Assembly (NCBI GenBank): GCA_016716905.1 | Contig: JADJUS010000003.1 | Location: forward strand, 1-64,000 | DNA: 64,000 bases | Source: Acidobacteriota bacterium | Lineage (GTDB): Bacteria; Acidobacteriota; Vicinamibacteria; Vicinamibacterales; SCN-69-37 | Direction: 5' to 3' | In this document: piece after piece, positions 52,795 through 59,788 of the stretch | How the letters are laid out: the number at the start of each line of letters is the position of its first letter | How positions within the stretch are numbered: position 1 is the stretch's first letter | Notes under the pieces: generated by a model | What the model was told of the DNA's origin: nothing | The model's input: only the letters and a program-made list of their open reading frames with translations | The model's database searches: none | Position numbers and translations under genes: made by a program

Positions 52795-54322
52795 CCTCGA
52801 CCACCCACATCCCTGACCGCGTGGTTTTGAACAGCACGCGATAGGGCAGCGACGGGTCGGGCAGTTCCTGTCCACGCAGAGACACGACGTAGCGGACGCC
52901 AAGTGCGCGCCAGTCCTGCCATCGTCCGCGGGCGTCATCAATCGCGAGGCTCTTCCGCCCGGTGCGCAGGTAGATCAGCGCCGGGTTCGTGGAGGCGACG
53001 TGCCCTGGCGTCGTCAATTCGCGCTGCATCCAGGCGATCACTTCATCCGCCTCGCGGGCATCTTCAAGCCATGGTGCCTGCTGGCGCTGTAGCCAGTACA
53101 TCCCGTGATCGATGACGTGCAGGCTCAGGATACATGCCAGGGCGATGCGAAGAACCCTTGGCCAGACCGGCGTCAACGTCTGCACACCCGCCACGAGGTA
53201 GCCGTAGAGAAACGGCGTCAACGGCAGTACGAGGCGGTACGCCCAGTGCGGAAAGAACACAATCGGCAGCAGCGCCAGCGGAACGAAGTAGTCGGCCACG
53301 TCAGCGCCGCGCCGCCATCGGGCCACGAAGCCGATCAATGCCAGCGCGCTCAAGAGGCCCGACACCACCATGGTGCCGGCCGTATTGCCCATGCTGCCGG
53401 TGGAAATCGTGCTGCGTTCACCGCCAACCGACAGCGTCTCTTCACCACTCTCCATCGAGGATCGGTACAGCTCGGGGAGCACGATCGCGCCGACGTCGCG
53501 GCCGAAGATGTCCACGATGGCATCCTTGACCCGGCCGGGCAGCTCACTCGCGGTGATTTGTCCCGACTGGATGTCGCCGGCGCGCCGCATCCAGAACTGC
53601 TCCTGATACGTGAACACATGCGCACCCCCGTGCGCGAGGCGCTGTTCGACTGGTGTCGCATACGCACGCGCATACATCGCCCAGGGGAGCAGCAGCACGA
53701 TCGCCGTGGCGGCAAACAGCGCGGCCGCGCGGCGTTCGCGCCGCACCAGATACCAGATCACAGCGGCCACCAGCAGCGGCAGGCCAGCCGATCGAATCAG
53801 GACGCTGGCCGCGGCTGCTACGCCACCCAGTACGGGCCGCCGCCTCCCCACGAGCACCACGGTCGCGATCTGCGCCAGCGTGAACAACGGCTCCGACATC
53901 ACCGTGGACGTCGCCAGCCAGACAAAGGCCGGCGTGAGGATGACCACGAGCGCAAGGGTGGCGGCGAGTGGCGCAGTCAGCCCGCGATCGCGGTAGTACG
54001 TCGCGGCCAGCAGGCCGACGCCGAGCATCGCGAGCACCGAGACCATCTTCAGGACGATGACGTTGCCGGGGAACGCCGGCGTGAGTGAGGCGACGAGCGC
54101 CAGAGTGAGGGCGAATCCAGGTGGACTGGATGGCAGCACCGCAGCCATCTCCGCCGACGGCGCGTTGATCAGGTGGTAACCCTGTCCAGAGGCAATCGCG
54201 TTTGCAAACAGCACGTACCACGCGTCGTCCACGTACATGCCGGCGACGCCGTTCAGGCGCAGCACGTAGACAAGGAGCGCCAGGGCACCGGTGGCGATCG
54301 CGAGCGTGCGCACGGACGTCAT
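52784..54322 (-). CDS. Membrane glycosyltransferase, GT39/ArnT-like
   Basis: A 512-residue paralog of the convergent gene, intact. It has MYVDDAWYVLFANAIASGQG (loop-1 Asp), SSPPGFALTLALVASLTPAF, WLATSTVMSEPLFTLAQIAT and a C-terminal soluble part (KSLAIDDARGRWQDWRALGV, RYVVSLRGQELPDPSLPYRV). The two genes may glycosylate the same surface molecule or arise from an inverted duplication. ATG 54322 is used. It is divergent from the sulfatase-like gene. Confidence 0.85.
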   Translation of the reverse strand: MTSVRTLAIATGALALLVYVLRLNGVAGMYVDDAWYVLFANAIASGQGYHLINAPSAEMAAVLPSSPPGFALTLALVASLTPAFPGNVIVLKMVSVLAMLGVGLLAATYYRDRGLTAPLAATLALVVILTPAFVWLATSTVMSEPLFTLAQIATVVLVGRRRPVLGGVAAAASVLIRSAGLPLLVAAVIWYLVRRERRAAALFAATAIVLLLPWAMYARAYATPVEQRLAHGGAHVFTYQEQFWMRRAGDIQSGQITASELPGRVKDAIVDIFGRDVGAIVLPELYRSSMESGEETLSVGGERSTISTGSMGNTAGTMVVSGLLSALALIGFVARWRRGADVADYFVPLALLPIVFFPHWAYRLVLPLTPFLYGYLVAGVQTLTPVWPRVLRIALACILSLHVIDHGMYWLQRQQAPWLEDAREADEVIAWMQRELTTPGHVASTNPALIYLRTGRKSLAIDDARGRWQDWRALGVRYVVSLRGQELPDPSLPYRVLFKTTRSGMWVVEATD

Positions 54323-54372
54323 GAGCGCCAAATCATACGTCCGCGCAGCCCTGCCCGTATAATCCACACGGC

Positions 54373-56091
54373 ATGACGCACTCGCGGATCCACCGCCTCC
54401 TGCACACGCCGGTGCCGGTTCCCCAGATTCGCCGTTGGAGCGCGCACGTCATCTTTGCCGCGATCGCGTGGCCCTGTCTCACCACCCTTGGCACGGCGTT
54501 CGCGCTCGCGATGATGCCGTACTACGCCCTCTCGCTGGGGCAGGCGCTGCTGGCCGGCGCCGCAGGGACGCTGCTCCGTCTGCCCGACATGATTCTGGTG
54601 GGAGCGATCTTCTTCGGCCTCTCGGGATTCATCTTCAGCCGCCTCGGGGCCGAGCCGCGCGCCGGACGGGGCGGCGCCGCCCGGCTTCTGCTCGAGCCTC
54701 TCGTGACGTTCGTCATCGGGTGCGTTGGCATCGCGGTGTGGTACCCGGCCGTGCTCAGCCAGCCACTGTTTGAACTGTTTGCCACCCTTCCGGTCGCAGG
54801 CCTGCTGCTCCTGCTTGCTGCCCTGGGACTTGTCGGCGTGGTCGTCACCGGCCGGTCCGGCATGCGTATGAAACTCGCGGCCGCGCTGTTCGCGGTGGGG
54901 CTCTTGAGCCCCGGGCCCCAGTGGCTGCGCGCGCGAATCGAACCGTTCTTTGGGGCCGCGCCATCGGTGGTCCTGCTCGGCGTCGATTCCATCTCGCACA
55001 GCGACGACATCGCGCCACTGGCCGATTGGGTGAAGGCCGGAGGCGGCACGTGGTACGAACGTGCGGTCACGCCAGGTCTGTTCACCAACGCGGTCTGGAC
55101 GAGCATCCTGACGATGCGGCCGGTTCGGGAGCACGGCGTGTTCCATGGGTTCCAGCGCGTGCAACGTGCAGATGCGACGCTGCTGCACACCGCGCGGAGC
55201 CGGGGCTATCGCACCATCGCCCACTTCACGGACCAGCTCACAGCCGCTGTGGGGTCAAGCGCAGGCTTCGATGAGGACCACAGCGGTCCGGTGGGCTGGC
55301 GGCAGGTGCTGCTGCCGATGGTGGCGAACAGTTCGGTGCTGGTGCCAGTCCTGGGGCCGGCGTTGCCCCGGCCGTGGCCGGGCGCGTCCCCATCGAACGA
55401 GGCCGGTACGTTTACCTACGACGTGCGGCGCGAGGTCCGGCAAATCCTGAGAGCCGGCGCGAAAGGCGAGCGCACGTTTGTGGCGGCGCATCTGACGTAC
55501 ACCCATCTGCCTGCGTACCCAGGCTCCCTTGAGATGTCGATGACCGAGATTAAAGCGGTGCTGAGGGCGCCGGCGTGGACGGTGCGCGACCGCACGATCG
55601 ACTGGCAGGATGTGGACGGACCCGACGATCCACTGCCGTTGAACCAATGGAAGATTCGTCGCCTGCAGACGGTGATTCAGCGCGAGGTGTCTGACGCGCA
55701 ATTCCTGCAGCAGGGAGGCCAACTCGTGCTGTTCTCCGACCACGGCAGTCGCCGGTCGGTGACCCTCGACAATTTCAAGGACCACCGGTATCACCATGTT
55801 GTGTTGGCGACCTTTGGGTTGGCGCCTCGGTGTCCAGCCGAGCCCATCTCGCTCATCGACATCGGCGGGCTGATGGGTTTTTCCGACAGCCGGGCCGAGC
55901 CGACACTGGAGTTCACGTTTGCCGGGCCCGAGCAATGGCCCGAGCTCTTTCGAACCGCTCGTCTCCGCTGGTCGGGTGACGTCGATCTGGACGAAACGCT
56001 GCTTGCACAAGTCTTTGTCGGCCTGCGCCGGCACACGCCCTGGCCGGTGGCCGCAGCGACCGGTGCTGTCACCGATCCTGCGTGCCGCTGA
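54373..56091 (+). CDS. Membrane sulfatase/phosphoethanolamine-transferase-like protein
   Basis: A 572-residue protein with about five N-terminal membrane helices (VIFAAIAWPCLTTLGTAFAL, RLLLEPLVTFVIGCVGIAVW). An alkaline-phosphatase-superfamily domain follows: SVVLLGVDSISHSDDIAPLA, TPGLFTNAVWTSILTMRPVR, where Thr is the likely nucleophile, and GGQLVLFSDHGSRRSVTL with metal ligands. It could modify glycans or lipids with phosphate groups. Divergent by 50 bp from the glycosyltransferase gene, with which it may work. Confidence 0.8.
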   Translation: MTHSRIHRLLHTPVPVPQIRRWSAHVIFAAIAWPCLTTLGTAFALAMMPYYALSLGQALLAGAAGTLLRLPDMILVGAIFFGLSGFIFSRLGAEPRAGRGGAARLLLEPLVTFVIGCVGIAVWYPAVLSQPLFELFATLPVAGLLLLLAALGLVGVVVTGRSGMRMKLAAALFAVGLLSPGPQWLRARIEPFFGAAPSVVLLGVDSISHSDDIAPLADWVKAGGGTWYERAVTPGLFTNAVWTSILTMRPVREHGVFHGFQRVQRADATLLHTARSRGYRTIAHFTDQLTAAVGSSAGFDEDHSGPVGWRQVLLPMVANSSVLVPVLGPALPRPWPGASPSNEAGTFTYDVRREVRQILRAGAKGERTFVAAHLTYTHLPAYPGSLEMSMTEIKAVLRAPAWTVRDRTIDWQDVDGPDDPLPLNQWKIRRLQTVIQREVSDAQFLQQGGQLVLFSDHGSRRSVTLDNFKDHRYHHVVLATFGLAPRCPAEPISLIDIGGLMGFSDSRAEPTLEFTFAGPEQWPELFRTARLRWSGDVDLDETLLAQVFVGLRRHTPWPVAAATGAVTDPACR

Positions 56092-56168
56092 GCGGGCGCA
56101 AAACGGCCATCCTGTGTGTGTGCTCTTCGGTACAGGCTTTCCTGCATCCGCGGGAATAGCGTGAGGGC

Positions 56169-56423
56169 ATGACCTGGAAAGACAAGCTCGAGATTGGTTT
56201 AAAAGAAGATGCGCCGTTCCGGCGCGACAACCTGCCCGACTTTCAGAAAGATCCTGATGGTCCCGACACACGCCCCGACGATCCGACGCGATCGCCGGTG
56301 GAACCTGGTGCGCGGGAGGCCGCCCAAGCCGCCCAGGATACACACGAACTCGGGCCACTGGAGCCCGTCGCCGAGACCACCTGCGAGGACGGACACAGGG
56401 CCAAGCCCAAAGCCGCCCAATAG
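56169..56423 (+). CDS. Small hydrophilic protein, function unknown
   Basis: 84 residues of mostly charged, Pro-rich sequence: MTWKDKLEIGLKEDAPFRRD, then PDFQKDPDGPDTRPDDPTRS, then Ala/Glu-rich. It has no known domain and may be disordered. It precedes kaiC by 36 bp and lies in the same direction. Confidence 0.5.
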   Translation: MTWKDKLEIGLKEDAPFRRDNLPDFQKDPDGPDTRPDDPTRSPVEPGAREAAQAAQDTHELGPLEPVAETTCEDGHRAKPKAAQ

Positions 56424-56458
56424 GTTTCATCAAAAAGCTGTGCAATTGCGAACAGCCA

Positions 56459-58264
56459 TTGGTGGTTGAAGCGGATAGCCTGCGCACAGTGCCCGACACC
56501 AGACGAAAACGGCCAACCAAGGCGCGGTCACCCAAGACGCCCAAGAAATTACTGAAGTCTCCCACCGGCATCCAGGGTCTGGACGAAATTACAGGTGGCG
56601 GCCTGCCCACGGGCCGTCCCACGCTGGTCAGCGGCGGCGCCGGCTCCGGCAAGACCTTGTTCGGACTCGAATTCCTGGTGCGCGGCGCCACGCAGTTCGA
56701 TGAGCCCGGCGTGTTCATCTCGTTTGAGGAAACGCTGCCCGATCTGGCGGTGAACGTGGCGTCGCTTGGTTTCGACCTGGACCAGCTCGTGAAAGAAAAG
56801 AAGCTGTTCCTGGACCACGTGCACATTGCGCGCAACGAGATCGCGGAAACCGGCGAGTACGACCTTGATGGCCTGTTCATTCGCATCGCCGACGCCGTCC
56901 GGCAAGTGGGGGCGAAACGCATCGTCCTCGACACGCTCGAGGCCCTGTTCAGCGCGTTACCGAACCCCGGCATCCTGCGCGCCGAGATTCGCCGTCTGTT
57001 TGGCTGGCTCAAGGACGAGGGGCTGACGACGGTCCTGACGGCTGAGCGCGATCGACCGGACCAGTTGACCAGACACGGCATCGAAGAGTTCGTGTCGGAC
57101 TGCGTGATCGTGCTGGACCATCGCATCCGCGACGAGGTCTCAACCCGCCGCCTGCGCATCGTCAAGTACCGTGGGTCAACGCACGGCACGAATGAGTATC
57201 CCTTCCTGATCGATCAGCACGGTCTGTCCGTGTTGCCCATCTCGTCACTCGGCCTGGATCATCACGCGCCGCTCGAACGCATTTCCACTGGTATCGAGCG
57301 GCTCGACGGCATGATGGGCGGCAAGGGCTTCTTCAGGGGAAGCAGCATCCTCATGTCGGGCACGTCCGGTACCGGCAAGACCAGTGTGGCCGCGCACTTC
57401 GTTGATGCGGCGTGCCGTCGCGGCGAGCGGTGCCTGTATTTTGCCTTTGAGGAATCGCCCCGACAAATCGTCCGGAACCTGCGCTCGATCGGCATCGATC
57501 TGGAGCCGTGGATGAAAAATGGGCTGCTGCAATTTCATGCGGCTCGTCCCACGTACGGGGGCATTGAAGAAGTGCTGCTCGTGACCCACAAAGAGATTGC
57601 CAGCTTTCAGCCAAGCGTCGTGGTGGTGGATCCCATTACGAACCTGCTGACGGTCAGCACCATGAACGAAGTGCGATCGATGCTGACGAGGCTGATCGAT
57701 GTGTTGAAGACGCAGCAAATCACCGCACTGTTTGCCAGCCTGACGGCTGCCGGCGGCGATCTGGAAACGAACGAGGCCGATGTGTCGTCGCTCATGGACA
57801 CCTGGCTGCTGCTCAAGACGGTGGAGGTCGGCGGCGAACGCAACCGCGCGATGTATGTGCTGAAGTCGCGGGGCATGAATCACTCCAATCAGATTCGCGA
57901 ATTCGTGATCACGAACGACGGAGTCCGCCTGCTCGACGTCTACCTTGGTCCCGAGGGTGTGCTGACCGGTTCTGCTCGGATGTCACAGGAGGCGCGCGAG
58001 AAGGCCGAGAGCACGTTCCGCAGCCAGCAGACCCTGGGCCGCGGCCGCGAACTGGAGCGTAAGCGCCAGATCTTCGAGGCGCGCATGACTATGCTCAAGG
58101 CCGAATTCGAAGTGGAAGAAGAGGTCATCCAGCAAAGCATCTCCGAGTCGAAGCTGCTCGACGCAGAAGTCCTCGAGGGCCGCGGCCAGATGGAACAAAG
58201 CCGGGAAGCGGATGCCTCGGCGTACACGAAGGTCAAGCGCGCGCCAGCGTCGCAGCGACGATAA
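56459..58264 (+). CDS. kaiC: KaiC-like ATPase with two RecA domains
   Basis: 601 residues. CI: GGLPTGRPTLVSGGAGSGKT (Walker A), VFISFEETLPDLAVN (Glu pair), RIVLDTLEALFSALPN (Walker B). CII: ILMSGTSGTGKTSVAAHFV, LYFAFEESPRQIVRN, SVVVVDPITNLLTVSTMNEV. EADVSSLMDTWLLLKTVE has Ser-Ser where KaiC carries Ser431/Thr432, and NRAMYVLKSRGMNHSNQIRE is conserved. A C-terminal ~85-residue coiled coil (AEFEVEEEVIQQSISESKLL) is extra. Start is TTG 56459 or GTG 56462 (no ATG). Two kaiB genes and a crp-like gene follow. Without KaiA, it is likely a signalling ATPase. Confidence 0.9.
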   Translation: MVVEADSLRTVPDTRRKRPTKARSPKTPKKLLKSPTGIQGLDEITGGGLPTGRPTLVSGGAGSGKTLFGLEFLVRGATQFDEPGVFISFEETLPDLAVNVASLGFDLDQLVKEKKLFLDHVHIARNEIAETGEYDLDGLFIRIADAVRQVGAKRIVLDTLEALFSALPNPGILRAEIRRLFGWLKDEGLTTVLTAERDRPDQLTRHGIEEFVSDCVIVLDHRIRDEVSTRRLRIVKYRGSTHGTNEYPFLIDQHGLSVLPISSLGLDHHAPLERISTGIERLDGMMGGKGFFRGSSILMSGTSGTGKTSVAAHFVDAACRRGERCLYFAFEESPRQIVRNLRSIGIDLEPWMKNGLLQFHAARPTYGGIEEVLLVTHKEIASFQPSVVVVDPITNLLTVSTMNEVRSMLTRLIDVLKTQQITALFASLTAAGGDLETNEADVSSLMDTWLLLKTVEVGGERNRAMYVLKSRGMNHSNQIREFVITNDGVRLLDVYLGPEGVLTGSARMSQEAREKAESTFRSQQTLGRGRELERKRQIFEARMTMLKAEFEVEEEVIQQSISESKLLDAEVLEGRGQMEQSREADASAYTKVKRAPASQRR

Positions 58265-58267
58265 GTG

Positions 58268-58582
58268 ATGGCAAAAAAGACCGCGGCCTCCAAGTCTCCT
58301 GCGCCGACCATCTTCAAGCTGCGGCTATTCGTGGCCGGTGAGACCCCCAAGTCGACCCGCGCCATTGCCAACCTGAAAGTCCTGTGCGAGCAGCACTTGA
58401 AGAGCCGCTACCGGATTGAAGTCATCGACCTCCTGGAACATCCGCATCTGGCGCGCGGGAACCAGATCGTCGCCATCCCGACTCTCGAAATCAAACTTCC
58501 GAAAGAAGTGCGGAAGATCATTGGCGACCTGTCCGACACCGACCGGGTGCTGGTGGGTCTTGCACTGCAACAGGTTGTTTAA
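58268..58582 (+). CDS. kaiB: KaiB-like protein 1
   Basis: 104 residues: IFKLRLFVAGETPKSTRAIA then NLKVLCEQHLKSRYRIEVID, LLEHPHLARGNQIVAIPTLE and GDLSDTDRVLVGLALQ. This matches KaiB, a fold-switching partner of KaiC. It begins 3 bp after the kaiC stop and is followed within 7 bp by a second kaiB. Confidence 0.9.
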   Translation: MAKKTAASKSPAPTIFKLRLFVAGETPKSTRAIANLKVLCEQHLKSRYRIEVIDLLEHPHLARGNQIVAIPTLEIKLPKEVRKIIGDLSDTDRVLVGLALQQVV

Positions 58583-58588
58583 ACGTCC

Positions 58589-58885
58589 ATGCACGCACAG
58601 TCCCTTTCCGCGCAGGCCCTGTACATCCTGCACCTTTACGTGAATCCGGCCGCGGCGACGTCGCAGTTGGCCGTGAAGAACCTGAAGCGGGTGTGCGAAG
58701 AACACCTGAAGGGCCGCTACGACCTGAAGGTCATCAATATCCACACAAATGCCGGCCTGGCACGCACGCACCAGATCGTCGCTGTGCCCACTCTCATCAA
58801 GCGGTGTCCCGCGCCAGTGAATCGGCTGGTCGGCGACATGTCCAATGTGGACGGCGTGTTGCGTGGATTGGACGTTCAACTGTGA
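58589..58885 (+). CDS. kaiB: KaiB-like protein 2
   Basis: 98 residues: YILHLYVNPAAATSQLAVKN then LKRVCEEHLKGRYDLKVINI, ARTHQIVAVPTLIKRCPAPV and GDMSNVDGVLRGLDVQL. It is a second KaiB-like protein, clearly diverged from the first. Tandem kaiB copies of different sequence suggest separate roles, for example one per KaiC ring. Confidence 0.9.
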   Translation: MHAQSLSAQALYILHLYVNPAAATSQLAVKNLKRVCEEHLKGRYDLKVINIHTNAGLARTHQIVAVPTLIKRCPAPVNRLVGDMSNVDGVLRGLDVQL

Positions 58886-58894
58886 GAACCCCAA

Positions 58895-59653
58895 GTGCCG
58901 AGCGCTGAAAAGGGGCCAACGCCGCTGCCCCGACCGCCCGAGCCGGCCGTGATTGCGCGCGGCGCCCTGCCCCGGTTGGCCGTGCCGCAGGTGGCCGCGG
59001 CGATCGCCGACGCTCCGCTGGTGCAATGGGCACGCCTGCTGGCGGGGATCGCCGAAGGCAAGAGCCTCGTGGAATACCGGGCGAGCCGCACCATCTTCAT
59101 GCAGGGGCAGCCGGCCGATTGCCTGCTGTTTGTGGTGCAGGGCAAGGTTCGGCTGGCCGTGGGATCGAAAGAAGGCAAGGAAGCGATCGTCGCCACACTG
59201 GGCCCGGGCGAGTTCTTTGGTGAAGGGTGCCTGGTGGGGCAGTCGGTGCGTATGTCCACGGCGACCACCGTGGGCGGTTGCACGCTCATACGGGTGGAGA
59301 GACAGGCGATGTCGGCGCAGCTGCGTGATGGCCAGCTCGCGGGAGTCTTCATCAACCAGTTGCTCGCGCGTCTGGTCCGTTACGAAGCGGATCTTGCCGA
59401 CCAGATGGTCAACTCGAGTGAGAAGCGGCTGGCTCGGATGCTGCTGCTCTTGTCGCATTTCGGCCCGAAGAGCGTGACCGAATCCGTGGCGCCCGGCGTG
59501 AGCCAGGAGCACCTCGCGCAAATGGTAGGCACCACACGATCGCGCATCAACTTCTTCATGAACAAGTTCAGGAAGCTCGGGTACGTGACGTACACAAGCA
59601 AGGCCGGGCTGACGGTGCATCGCAGCCTCCGTACATTCACGATGCGCGACTAG
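58895..59653 (+). CDS. Crp/Fnr-family transcription regulator
   Basis: 252 residues from GTG 58895. The cNMP-binding fold is seen in YRASRTIFMQGQPADCLLFV, GKVRLAVGSKEGKEAIVATL and GPGEFFGEGCLVGQSVRMST. The helix-turn-helix is VSQEHLAQMVGTTRSRINFF with MNKFRKLGYV. No Fnr-type Cys cluster is present. A ~45-residue N-terminal extension rich in Pro is unusual. The last gene of the Kai cluster, it is probably its output regulator. Confidence 0.85.
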   Translation: MPSAEKGPTPLPRPPEPAVIARGALPRLAVPQVAAAIADAPLVQWARLLAGIAEGKSLVEYRASRTIFMQGQPADCLLFVVQGKVRLAVGSKEGKEAIVATLGPGEFFGEGCLVGQSVRMSTATTVGGCTLIRVERQAMSAQLRDGQLAGVFINQLLARLVRYEADLADQMVNSSEKRLARMLLLLSHFGPKSVTESVAPGVSQEHLAQMVGTTRSRINFFMNKFRKLGYVTYTSKAGLTVHRSLRTFTMRD

Positions 59654-59678
59654 TTCGTGTTGCGCGTAACGTGCAGGC

Positions 59679-59782
59679 CTCGGCCTTGAAGAGCAGGCCG
59701 AGCTACGCGGGCATTTATCGATCCGGCACGTAGCCGGGCTGCTTCTCCCAGTACGTAGCTCGGGCTGGTTCTCAAGCCCGAG
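59679..59782. repeat. Dispersed hairpin repeat, copy 4 (two hairpins)
   Basis: CTCGGCCT (59679-59686) pairs with AGGCCGAG (59695-59702), and CTCGGGCT (59759-59766) pairs with AGCCCGAG (59775-59782). Between them GAGCTACG and CGTAGCTC face each other. It lies between the convergent stops at 59653 and 59789, probably a terminator region. Confidence 0.65.
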
Positions 59783-59788
59783 ATGACC

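Noticed and set aside
55255..57189. 644-codon minus-strand open frame
   Set aside because: It covers the sulfatase-like gene and the CI domain of KaiC on the plus strand and has no domain of its own.
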